Shown: positions 15,419 to 23,400 of the stretch, piece after piece
How positions within the stretch are numbered: position 1 is the first letter of the stretch
How the letters are laid out: every line of letters starts with the position of its first letter
Source of the DNA: a virus
IMG/VR virus record: IMGVR_UViG_3300032893_000253
Location: 1 to 26,184 of that record
Direction: 5' to 3' (one strand)
Length of the DNA: 26,184 bases
Notes under the pieces: generated by a model
What the model was told of the DNA's origin: nothing
Database searches by the model: none
The model's input: the letters and a program-made list of their open reading frames with translations, nothing else
Made by a program: the position numbers and the translations under genes

Positions 15419-15583
15419 ATGACTGAAGAAAACAAAATCGAGCAGCTCCCGGCGGATTCAACGCACCAACTTGCTGACAACTACGTGCGTTATGGCAGCA
15501 CGGCTCCTCAGACCGTGCGTCCGCCGGGAGTGGGCACGTGGTTAAAGTACAACTACTGGGATGGTCCTGCGCCAAGAGAATAG
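15419..15583 (+). CDS. Small hypothetical protein, 54 residues
   Basis: ATG 15419 begins two bases after the previous stop and runs 54 codons to TAG 15581-15583. The start is MTEENKIEQLPADSTHQ and the end is GVGTWLKYNYWDGPAPRE, with a Trp/Tyr-rich terminus. The upstream signal is weak (CTAAG). The next gene starts three bases after the stop. The tiling with its neighbours, and an otherwise unexplained gap, support coding. A long GC-rich inverted repeat (15446-15530) lies inside it. Confidence 0.52.
   Translation: MTEENKIEQLPADSTHQLADNYVRYGSTAPQTVRPPGVGTWLKYNYWDGPAPRE
15446..15530 (+). repeat. Eleven-bp GC-rich inverted repeat enclosing a nested stem
   Basis: CTCCCGGCGGA (15446-15456) and TCCGCCGGGAG (15520-15530) are perfect reverse complements, much more GC-rich than their surroundings. 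Within the loop, CGTGC (15484-15488) and GCACG (15498-15502) can form another stem. It lies inside the 54-codon gene. It could be an mRNA structure or a protein site; chance is unlikely at this length but not excluded. Confidence 0.45.
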
Positions 15584-15585
15584 TT

Positions 15586-15993
15586 ATGCCATACTCATCA
15601 GAAAGTGAAGTTCCAAGCAGGATCAAAGGTAAGAAAGCAAGAAGGCAGTGGATGCAAGTTTGGAATAGCACCTACGCTTCTACTCACGATGAGGGACGAG
15701 CTTTTGCTGCCGCTAACAGCGTTTATAATCAACGTAAGAATAAAACAAAGAAGCTGGAAGAAGCAACAGAGTTACTAAAGTTCGGCACAGATCTTGCAGG
15801 ATATACGCCCGCAGAGTACGGACCATTCAAATGTGCTACATGTTCCTGGTCACGGTCATTAGGCGATGAGCATATCTGTGCAAACTCACTTGTTCAAGAA
15901 GATGACGACACACCCCGTGATTCTTACGGGAACGTATTAATTGAACCTGAAGCTTGTTGTAATTATTGGAATCCAGTAAATGATGAAGATTGA
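15586..15993 (+). CDS. ChaB-like N-terminal domain with cysteine-rich C-terminus
   Basis: A 135-residue protein from ATG 15586; an in-frame GTG at 15538 would overlap the previous gene. Residues 1-47 (MPYSSESEVPSRIKGKKARR, then QVWNSTY and GRAFAAANSVYN) match the compact helical ChaB-like module common in phage head operons next to XkdF proteases. The second half has CATC (83-86), C98 and CC (124-125) around acidic residues, a likely metal site with an EACCNYW end, also seen in phage proteins. It is followed by a protein whose start overlaps it by 14 bases. Role in the virion is unknown. Confidence 0.72.
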   Translation: MPYSSESEVPSRIKGKKARRQWMQVWNSTYASTHDEGRAFAAANSVYNQRKNKTKKLEEATELLKFGTDLAGYTPAEYGPFKCATCSWSRSLGDEHICANSLVQEDDDTPRDSYGNVLIEPEACCNYWNPVNDED

Positions 15994-16153
15994 TACAAAC
16001 AAAATAAAGCCTGAAGCTGAAACATGTCCCAAATGCGCGGGCTACAAAAAGCTGGAATGCGGCGATATTTGCCCAACCTGTGATGGAACGGGAGTTGTTT
16101 GGAAGGCAGAGCGAAGACCAAAAGCTGGTGACAGCTTTATAAAAGGAGTTTAA
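15980..16153 (+). CDS. Small DnaJ-type zinc-finger protein
   Basis: ATG 15980 (or 15983) begins inside the end of the previous gene and runs 57 codons to TAA 16151-16153, two bases before the protease ATG. Residues 16-39 read CPKCAGYKKL, then CGDI and CPTCDGTG. That is the C-x2-C-x-G...C-x2-C-x-G-x-G pattern of the DnaJ central zinc domain. The C-terminal ~18 residues are basic and mixed. A single pair of such motifs should bind one zinc. It probably assists folding or binding of the neighbouring protease or capsid, but this is a guess. Confidence 0.66.
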   Translation: MMKIDTNKIKPEAETCPKCAGYKKLECGDICPTCDGTGVVWKAERRPKAGDSFIKGV

Positions 16154-16155
16154 CA

Positions 16156-17418
16156 ATGCCTATTGAATTTACACCTGGCTACGAGATGGTAAAGTACTTC
16201 CCGTTAGTCAAGGTTGATAGTAAGCAGCACACAGTTTTTGGTATTGCCTCATGCGAAATTGCTGATAAGGATGGTGAGATTGCTGACTATGATGGTACGA
16301 AAAAAGCGTATCAAGATTGGTCAACAGAGGCGCTGGAATCGACAACAGGTTCCGGACAACAACCATCACTTGGTAATATTCGCTACATGCACAAACTGAT
16401 TCTTGCCGGGAAGGCAACGAAACTTCAGTTTGATGATGTTAAAAAACAGATTTGGGTTGAAAGCACTCCCGCTCCGCCGATCAGTAAAGAAGATCCGGAT
16501 ATTTGGCCTTTACTTGAAGGAGGTTTCCTTCGCGGATATAGTCATGGCGGAAAGTATGCTTCGCGTGTCTGCAATGAGTGCAGAAAAGATATTCAAGGGA
16601 ACTTTTGTGAACACTGCAACAAACGCGTTGTAGTTCGCTATACGCCAATTCTTGCAGAACTTAGCTGGGTAGATAATCCGTGCCTAAAACAAGCCACGTT
16701 CACTCTTGTTAAATCAGACGGATCGATGGAGGTAAGAAAGTTTGCTTCGCCTCCACCATTGCCCCCACCGGCTGAAGGAGTAAAAACTGTGACAAAGTGC
16801 AACTGTAAGTGCGCTAATTGTGGTAAAGGAGACTGCTCAGCCTGCTCTGCCGATCAGAAATGCTCGATGGCCGCCGGCAGCAAGTCTGCAACTACAACAG
16901 ACATAAACAAAGAGGTTAAATATCTGGTAGAGTCTGGAGGAGACAAACATCTTCCTTATACGGATTCATCCGGTAAACCAAATCATCGGCTGATGGGTGC
17001 AGCCTGGGCTGCTCTACATGGCGGATATCGCGGCAATAAGTATGCAGGGCCGGGCAAGCAGGCAGCTATTCGTAGGTTGAAACAGGTTTACGCAAGAGAA
17101 GGAATGGATACTCCTGCTGAGAAAGCCGAGAAGTACGGGTCGTTGATCAAGTCGTCACTTGAGACTTCAATTCAGCGGAAAGCTTACGGGTACCTTGGTA
17201 AAGGACTTTACACAGTTAGCCGGTATGCTGAGTTGATGGAAAGTTTAAAGTATCTCTGTATGTCAATTGAGTATGAAGCTCAACAGGAAGGTGGAGATGA
17301 CGCTGATGTTGAGGTTTCAGACACCATTAAGGAAGCTCTCAGCGGATTGCTAGATTCTCTTCTTACCTATACAGAGAACCAGATTGAAGAAGTTAAGGAA
17401 GGTTTCGCAGAAGTATAG
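16156..17418 (+). CDS. XkdF-like prohead protease fused to a C-terminal module
   Basis: A 420-residue protein with a strong ribosome-binding site (AAAAGGAG, 7 nt before ATG). Residues about 25-190 follow the XkdF-like protease plan: VFGIASCEIADKDGEI, MHKLILAGKAT (H79), FLRGYSHGGKY (S129), and ELSWVDNPC before ATFTLVK. His and Ser are the candidate catalytic pair by position. Cysteine clusters interrupt it: CNEC/CEHC (139-154), and CNCKCANCGKGDCSAC (215-230). A further module (about 265-320: HLPYTDSSGKPNHRLMG, then GGYRGNKYAGPGKQAAIRRL) resembles a domain seen in other phage proteases. It likely cleaves scaffold and capsid during maturation. Location just before scaffold and MCP agrees. Confidence 0.77.
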   Translation: MPIEFTPGYEMVKYFPLVKVDSKQHTVFGIASCEIADKDGEIADYDGTKKAYQDWSTEALESTTGSGQQPSLGNIRYMHKLILAGKATKLQFDDVKKQIWVESTPAPPISKEDPDIWPLLEGGFLRGYSHGGKYASRVCNECRKDIQGNFCEHCNKRVVVRYTPILAELSWVDNPCLKQATFTLVKSDGSMEVRKFASPPPLPPPAEGVKTVTKCNCKCANCGKGDCSACSADQKCSMAAGSKSATTTDINKEVKYLVESGGDKHLPYTDSSGKPNHRLMGAAWAALHGGYRGNKYAGPGKQAAIRRLKQVYAREGMDTPAEKAEKYGSLIKSSLETSIQRKAYGYLGKGLYTVSRYAELMESLKYLCMSIEYEAQQEGGDDADVEVSDTIKEALSGLLDSLLTYTENQIEEVKEGFAEV

Positions 17419-17458
17419 TGAGAAGCTGCACGTAACCGTTATAAGGAGACAGTAAAAC

Positions 17459-18289
17459 ATGAAACAAAACTTAGCACTAGCAAAAGCGAAATCTCTTGCT
17501 GCGCACTTCAAGAAGATGGCTGCGCATCACGAGAAAATGGCGGATCATCATGAGAAGTGCATGAAGGCTCATGAAGCTCATAGTGCTCATCACGAAGAGT
17601 GCATGGGCAAAGGAGCAGAAAATCCGCTACATGATCACCACAAGGCATCGGCAGCTTTTCACAAAGCTATGGCAGGACACCATGAAAAGCTACATAAGAG
17701 CCACAAAGCGATTGCTGAACATCATTCGTCAATGGCAGATGCGCACGATGACAATGAAGATACAGCAAAAGCTGCGTTAACAAAGATGGAAATTGCTATT
17801 CCAGATGATTCTACACAGTCAGGAGACAACGTAACCATGACAACAACTGCAGCACAAGACACGGCAGCCGCTGTTAGTAAAGCTGTTGGAACGAGCAATC
17901 CAACTGCGGCAGCTCAAACCTCAACGACTACGGCTACTGCTGCTCAGACTGCTGCCGCCGCTACAACGGCTACTCCAGTTACGGCTGCTGTTGTCGGGTC
18001 AGAATTCCTCGATAGCGCACTTGAAAAAGGCTTGAAGGGCGCAATCGAAGCTGGATTAGATCGCATTTTGAAGAGTCCTGAATTCAGCGCTGTTGTACAA
18101 GAAAAGCTAGCTGCAATGATGCTCGAGAAGTTGGGATCCGCTCCAGCAGCTCGGACGTTTGCAGTTCCTCGCACTCCAGATCCGATGCAGGTTCAGCAAA
18201 AGGTTGCAGCAAGTGGAGCGCAGGCGGTTGTACCGTCGGCAGGCACAGTTGATGCAGAACTAGCTGATCTTGTTTCAATGGGCAACTAA
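17459..18289 (+). CDS. Scaffold-like protein with histidine-rich repeats
   Basis: A 276-residue protein between protease and MCP, the usual scaffold position, with AAGGAG before its ATG. The first ~96 residues carry about 20 histidines in a near-seven-residue pattern (AHHEKMADHHEKC, AHHEECM, GHHEKLHKSHK), likely a helical bundle that could bind metal. Residues about 120-180 are Ala/Thr-rich and disordered-looking. A helical segment follows (about 180-225: LDSALEKGLKGAIEAGLDRIL, then FSAVVQEKLAAMMLEKLG), the likely MCP-binding end. No scaffold family is recognised from sequence, so the role is from context. A hairpin follows before MCP. Confidence 0.62.
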   Translation: MKQNLALAKAKSLAAHFKKMAAHHEKMADHHEKCMKAHEAHSAHHEECMGKGAENPLHDHHKASAAFHKAMAGHHEKLHKSHKAIAEHHSSMADAHDDNEDTAKAALTKMEIAIPDDSTQSGDNVTMTTTAAQDTAAAVSKAVGTSNPTAAAQTSTTTATAAQTAAAATTATPVTAAVVGSEFLDSALEKGLKGAIEAGLDRILKSPEFSAVVQEKLAAMMLEKLGSAPAARTFAVPRTPDPMQVQQKVAASGAQAVVPSAGTVDAELADLVSMGN

Positions 18290-18312
18290 GTAATAGATTC
18301 ACGACTTCCGAA

Positions 18313-18337
18313 CTTCGCTTTTCTCCTGTCAGCGAAG
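18313..18337 (+). other. Hairpin between scaffold and MCP
   Basis: CTTCGCT (18313-18319) and AGCGAAG (18331-18337) form a perfect 7-bp stem with an 11-nt loop. No T-tract follows, so it is not a typical intrinsic terminator. It could be an RNA-processing or stability element that raises MCP mRNA over upstream genes. A good Shine-Dalgarno (GGAG, 18388-18391) lies 8 nt before the MCP ATG. Confidence 0.38.
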
Positions 18338-18399
18338 AAAGGGGTTACAAGAAGAAATAAATTGTAAGTAAAACTTCTTTCGTTGATGGAGAATAGAAA

Positions 18400-20364
18400 A
18401 TGAAGATTAACCAGGAAAATTACGTCCAGAGAGTGCTAATCGGACGTGAAGCCGTCGCAAAGGCGTTGAATCAGGATAGCATTAAAGACCTGTGCAAACG
18501 CACGCGTGAATTAAGTCCTTCAGCCACCGATCCGTCTAAGCGTTGGTCGTTGGACCATCCTCTTGTGAAAGCGACAAGCCGAGCGCTGTTGAAGGCTCAG
18601 TACGAAGCGATCCAAGAGCTGCAAAAAACAAATCCTCCCGGAATGGGAACTTGGCTTGGTTTTAACTTCTACGATCTTCGTGGACCGGCATACTTCCTGT
18701 TCCCATTGCTTACGCCATTTATTCAGATGATTCCGAAAAAAGGGAAAGTCAACGCTGGCGTAGGTACAGTGGCACACTGGAAGGCAACCCGCAACCCGAA
18801 CTCGACATATATTTATGCCGGTGTTCAGGAAGGGCAGCGCAACGCAACAGCCACGCCGAATGAAATTGACTACCTTGCGACGTACAAGGAACTCGGCATG
18901 GAAGGTGGAAACACGTTCACGTCACAGTGGGCTGGTGAAGGCTACACTGATAACCTGGCAGACGAACATTTCCGTAACCTTGCTCGCCTTCGCTTGCAAG
19001 AGGAAATGATCACACTGTTGGGCAACTCAGGTACTGGAACCGGCAACCTGGGCTTTACACTCGGAACGCCAAGCAATATCACAACATCGTTGCTGACGTC
19101 TGACACGTTCAATACACCAGCAACGAGTGGTTTTGCGGCTAACACGAACGTCGCATTTTGCGTTGTCGCAATTACCGGTATGGGCATGAATCCTGGCGGG
19201 CAGGGCGGTTACAACGCTCCTCCAACAGTTGCTTCAGGCTTGACCGCAACATCAACACGTACTAACGTTGACGGAACAACATTGCAGGTTAACGGCGGAA
19301 CGTCAATCGTTTCGAACGTAACATCTGTTGTTGCGACGAACTCCACAGCGAAATGGGTACAGTTGACCGTACCTGCAATTGCTGGTGCTGTTGGATATGC
19401 GTGGTACGTAAGTGCTACAAACGCTACATCAGCCACGACTGCTGCTCAGTGTAACTTAGCTGCAATTACACCGTGGCCGAAGGCTGTTATCGGCGGCGCT
19501 CCGGCCGGCACAACCAATGCTGGTGCATTTACAACCGACTACAGCTATCAGACAACAGACTTTGATGGTCTGTTGACCTATGCGTTCAAGAATGGTTATT
19601 GGAACGACATGGGCGCTGGCTCGTTTACTCCTGTGGGTAATGGCCAGATTGCTGAAATCGAAACAGACTTGCAGTATCTGTGGAACAACTACCAGGCGCA
19701 ACCGGACGCAATTTGGTGCTCATCCGACGTGCGTGCTGAGTTGGATCAGGCAGTACTGTACAGTTCGACAGGAACCAATAGCTACATCTTCCAGTATACT
19801 CGTGACAGTCAGGGAGCAATCCTTGGCGGTAACATGGTAACTGCTTACAAATCGAAGTACTCGATCAGCCCTGAGGGCGGAGCTGCTATTCCGATTCGTT
19901 TGCACCCAATGTTGCCTCAGGGCACGATGTACTACGACATCAATACGAACCCATACCCGCATAGCCGTATTCCTGCGGTGCGTGAGTTCATGACACAACG
20001 CGATTACTATGCGATTGAATGGCCGATCGTAACTCGTGAATGGACGTACGGTACGTATATTCACGAAGTACTCGCGCACTATATGCCGTGGGTAAGCGCT
20101 GTGCGTACTGGTATTGGGAAGTTTGTTGCTCCGTGCTTCATCGCTGCGGTCGTATTCGACGAAGACTTTACGACTGGTCCTCGCGTAAACATCGTCCGCA
20201 ACTACTTGCTGGATTGGGAGAAGAAGTCCGGTCTTGGCAAGATTGTTGTTGGCTTGTACAGAATGCATGGAGAAGCTGTTGCCGAAATCACGAAGAAGAA
20301 TGCCACGCTGAAGAAGTTCTTCACGAAGGTATTCAACTACGCGCTGAAGAAAGCACAGCAGTAA
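18400..20364 (+). CDS. Major capsid protein, HK97-type, with a large Ig-like insertion
   Basis: A 654-residue protein; most HK97-type capsid proteins have 300-400. The N-terminal part includes FYDLRGPAYFLFPLLTPF, a conserved-looking NATATPNEIDYLATYKELG, and NLARLRLQEEMITLLGN. Residues about 215-370 are Gly/Thr/Ser/Ala-rich and end in VQLTVPAIAGAVGYAWYVSA, an Ig/FN3-like strand pattern, suggesting a surface domain inserted in the capsid fold. After it, PDAIWCSSDVRAELDQAVLY is the hallmark C-terminal MCP segment, followed by a P-domain-like strand (YYAIEWPIVTREWTYGTY) and a basic helix. Codons appear richer in C-ending triplets than in neighbours, as in highly expressed genes. The position after protease and scaffold agrees. 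Confidence 0.84.
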   Translation: MKINQENYVQRVLIGREAVAKALNQDSIKDLCKRTRELSPSATDPSKRWSLDHPLVKATSRALLKAQYEAIQELQKTNPPGMGTWLGFNFYDLRGPAYFLFPLLTPFIQMIPKKGKVNAGVGTVAHWKATRNPNSTYIYAGVQEGQRNATATPNEIDYLATYKELGMEGGNTFTSQWAGEGYTDNLADEHFRNLARLRLQEEMITLLGNSGTGTGNLGFTLGTPSNITTSLLTSDTFNTPATSGFAANTNVAFCVVAITGMGMNPGGQGGYNAPPTVASGLTATSTRTNVDGTTLQVNGGTSIVSNVTSVVATNSTAKWVQLTVPAIAGAVGYAWYVSATNATSATTAAQCNLAAITPWPKAVIGGAPAGTTNAGAFTTDYSYQTTDFDGLLTYAFKNGYWNDMGAGSFTPVGNGQIAEIETDLQYLWNNYQAQPDAIWCSSDVRAELDQAVLYSSTGTNSYIFQYTRDSQGAILGGNMVTAYKSKYSISPEGGAAIPIRLHPMLPQGTMYYDINTNPYPHSRIPAVREFMTQRDYYAIEWPIVTREWTYGTYIHEVLAHYMPWVSAVRTGIGKFVAPCFIAAVVFDEDFTTGPRVNIVRNYLLDWEKKSGLGKIVVGLYRMHGEAVAEITKKNATLKKFFTKVFNYALKKAQQ

Positions 20365-20376
20365 AACAACAAGCTA

Positions 20377-20393
20377 CTGCTCTCCCAGAGCAG
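20377..20393 (+). other. Short perfect hairpin after MCP
   Basis: CTGCTCT (20377-20383) and AGAGCAG (20387-20393) form a 7-bp stem with a CCC loop, 13 bases after the MCP stop. No T-run follows. It may be a 3'-end stabiliser or part of a weak terminator. Confidence 0.5.
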
Positions 20394-20405
20394 CTAGATC
20401 TGCAA

Positions 20406-20459
20406 GGGGCGGACGGAACGTGTCTTTGACAGGAGGCGTTCGCTGCACAAATCCGCCCC
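20406..20459 (+). promoter_or_regulatory. Nested stem with an internal AGGAGG before the fibre gene
   Basis: GGGGCGGA (20406-20413)/TCCGCCCC (20452-20459) is a perfect 8-bp outer stem; GAACG (20416-20420)/CGTTC (20437-20441) is an inner stem. A perfect Shine-Dalgarno AGGAGG (20431-20436) lies in the loop, 41 nt upstream of the fibre ATG, too far for normal use. TTGACA (20426-20431) is present without a clear -10. The fibre's own ATG has only a weak upstream signal, so this structure may control its translation or MCP/fibre ratio. Confidence 0.48.
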
Positions 20460-20477
20460 AAGCAGAAAAAGAGCCCG

Positions 20478-23400
20478 ATGCCAACAACGACTCCGTACCT
20501 ATCACTCACCTTACCTGATCGCGGACAGGTAAACTGGGACGGATACGTCAATGGCGATCTAACAATCCTTGACGCTTCTGTTGCTGCTTTATCTTCCTCA
20601 CTAGGGTCCTCCACCCAACTTGCTCGCGTAGTTTCCCTGAATAGTTCAACCGGCGCTGTTGTTCTCACAGCCGGGAATAACATTACTCTTAGCCAAAACG
20701 CCTCTACAATTTCAATTAACGCTGCCAGCCAGTCTATTCAAACAGACAACATGGTTAGCGTGAATAGTTCTACCGGCAATATTATTCTTGTCGGTGGAAA
20801 TAACATCACGCTTAGCCAAAATGCCTCGACAATCACTTTTATCGGGCAGACGCAATCCATACAAACTCAATCGACGGCAGCGATCAACGGTTCGACCGGA
20901 CTGATATCACTACTTGGCGGAAGTAATGTTACACTAAGTCAAAATGCATCGACTATTACAATTGTTGCGGCTGGACAGACTGTACAGACACAATCTACAG
21001 CGGCTATCAATGGTAGTACCGGTAATATTAGCCTTATTGCTGGCAATAACATTTCACTTAGTCAGAACGCTTCATCAATTACGATCAGTGCTTCTAACCA
21101 ATCGGTTCAGACACAGAACGTAGTAGATGTATCACTAAGTGGAAATACTACTGGTACATTAGCGCTCATCTCGTCTGGTACGATGATTTTGGCTGGTGGT
21201 AATAATATTACACTCAGTCAAAACGGGCAGTCAGTAACAATTGTAGGGAATGCGGGCGGAGGCGGGAATTTCACGGCTGGTGTAAGTGGAGGAAATACAT
21301 CCGGTACATCCGGAACTGTTAATAGTGAGTTTATCTTAGCTGGTGGCAATAACATTACTCTTAGTGCCGGAACTGCTGCAGGCGGAGTAATGTCTGTAAC
21401 TATTTCCGGTGCTAATCAGTCCATTCAAACCCAATCGACTGTAGCAGTTAATGGTTCTACAGGTAATATTAGTTTTGTAGCTGGCGCGAATATTAGTTTA
21501 AGTCAAAATGCTTCCACAATTACGATTAGCGGAAGCAATCCACCTGCACAAACCGTACAGACCATTGGTGTTTATGCTTCTAGCCAAACTGTTGGGCAAA
21601 GTAGTAGTAGCACGGTAGATGCTCGTTCATTTACTCATGTTGGACAGGGTATTGTAAGTGTTGGATTAAGTGGTGGAAGTTTACTAATCTCAGCTACAAC
21701 TGCTGCCCAATCAGTTCAACCCATAGGGACAGGCACATTTGGAATCAGTAATCTAGGTAATACGTCCGGAACGACAGGTGTAATTTCCGGCACAAGTCCG
21801 CAGTTAATCTTAGCTGGCGGAAACAACGTTACACTCAGTCAAAGCATAAACGGTTCATCGGCTACAATTACAGTATCAGCCGCAAATCAATCTGTTCAAA
21901 CCCAGAACCTTGTTGATGTAAGTTTATCAGGTAATACGGCCGGAGCATTAGCCCTTATTTCGTCCGGAACTCTTATCCTGGCCGGCGGTAATAATGTCAC
22001 ACTCAGTCAGAATGGGCAATCTGTAACAATCAGCGGTGTCAACACTATTGCCCAAACAAATCAGACTCTCGGTCTTTATGGGTCAAGTCAGACTGTAGGA
22101 CAAAGTTCTTCTACTACAGCAGACGCTCGATCGCTAACGTTAGTTGGACAAGGCGCGTTGTCAGTTGGTATGAGTGGTGGCAGCGTGCTGTTATCTGTAC
22201 AACCTGGAGCGCAATCAAATCAAACTGTAGGATTGTATGCGTCAAGTCAGACTGTTGGGCAAAGTAGCAGTAGTACCGCTGACGCTAGATCAATTTCAAT
22301 TGCCGGTCAGGGAATTGTAAGTGTCGGACTTAGTGGCGGATCGTTCTTAATTTCAGCTACAACTGCTCAATCTGTACAGACACAAAACTTACATGTAGAT
22401 GTAATCGCAGGCAATACTGCAGGCGCCACCGCAAGCATATCGTCAGGTACGATGACGTTGGCTGGCGGAAATAATATTACGTTGTCTCAAAACGGCAACG
22501 CGATTACTATTTCTGCTGCTAACACAGTTGCTCAGACTGTTCAATCACTTGGTATTTACGCTTCAAGTCAGACGGTCGGTCAATCATCGTCCACAACACT
22601 TGATGCAAGAAGCGTTTCAATTGTAGGGCAGGGGATTATCTCTGTAGGCGCTTCTGGCGGGTCGATACTTCTCTCCGCAACAACCGCTGCGCAGACAAAC
22701 CAGACTTTGTCGTTTGCTTTGACAGGCAATACGACAGGTAATACGTCTGGTATGAGCGTAGACGCTCGCTCGTTAACAATCCAAGGTACAGGGATTGCAT
22801 CGGTTGGATTAAGTACCTCAGCCGGTGGAAGCACATTAATCGTTTCTGCTACACAATCCGTTCAAACACAAAATCTTGTATCTGTTAACGGGTCTGTAGG
22901 AGCGCTTTCAATCAGTGGTGGAAATAACATCACTGTTGGAAATAACGCTTCCACGATTACTATTTCTGCTAACAATGAAATGCCTGTAGGTATTTCTAAT
23001 ATTGGAAATACTTTAGGTAGTTCAGGATTAATGACAGGTCAACTTGTATTGGCTGGTGGAAATAATATTACACTAAGCCAGTCAACTGTTGCTGGACAGT
23101 CAGCTACACTTACAATTAGTGCTGCGGCCCAATCAAACCAAACTGTTGGAGTTTATGCAAGTTCGCAAACTGTAGGACAAAGTTCTTCCACTACAGTTGA
23201 TGCTAGATCACTCAGTTTAGTTGGGCAAGGTATTGTTAGTGTTGGAGCTTCAGGTGGAAGCATTCTAATCTCTGCTTCTGCTGCTCAGACCAACCAAACT
23301 GTTGGAATTTATGCTTCAAGTCAAACCGTAGGTCAGAGTAGCAGTAGTACAATAGATGCGAGATCGTTTACGCATGTAGGGCAAGGTATTGTTTCGGTTG

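Noticed and set aside
19720-20268. 182-codon - strand ORF opposite the MCP
   Set aside because: Antisense shadow of the well-supported capsid gene; no Shine-Dalgarno or domain seen.
20426-20454. TTGACA at 20426-20431 as a fibre promoter
   Set aside because: No acceptable -10 element at 15-19 bp downstream; the hexamer lies in the stem-loop.
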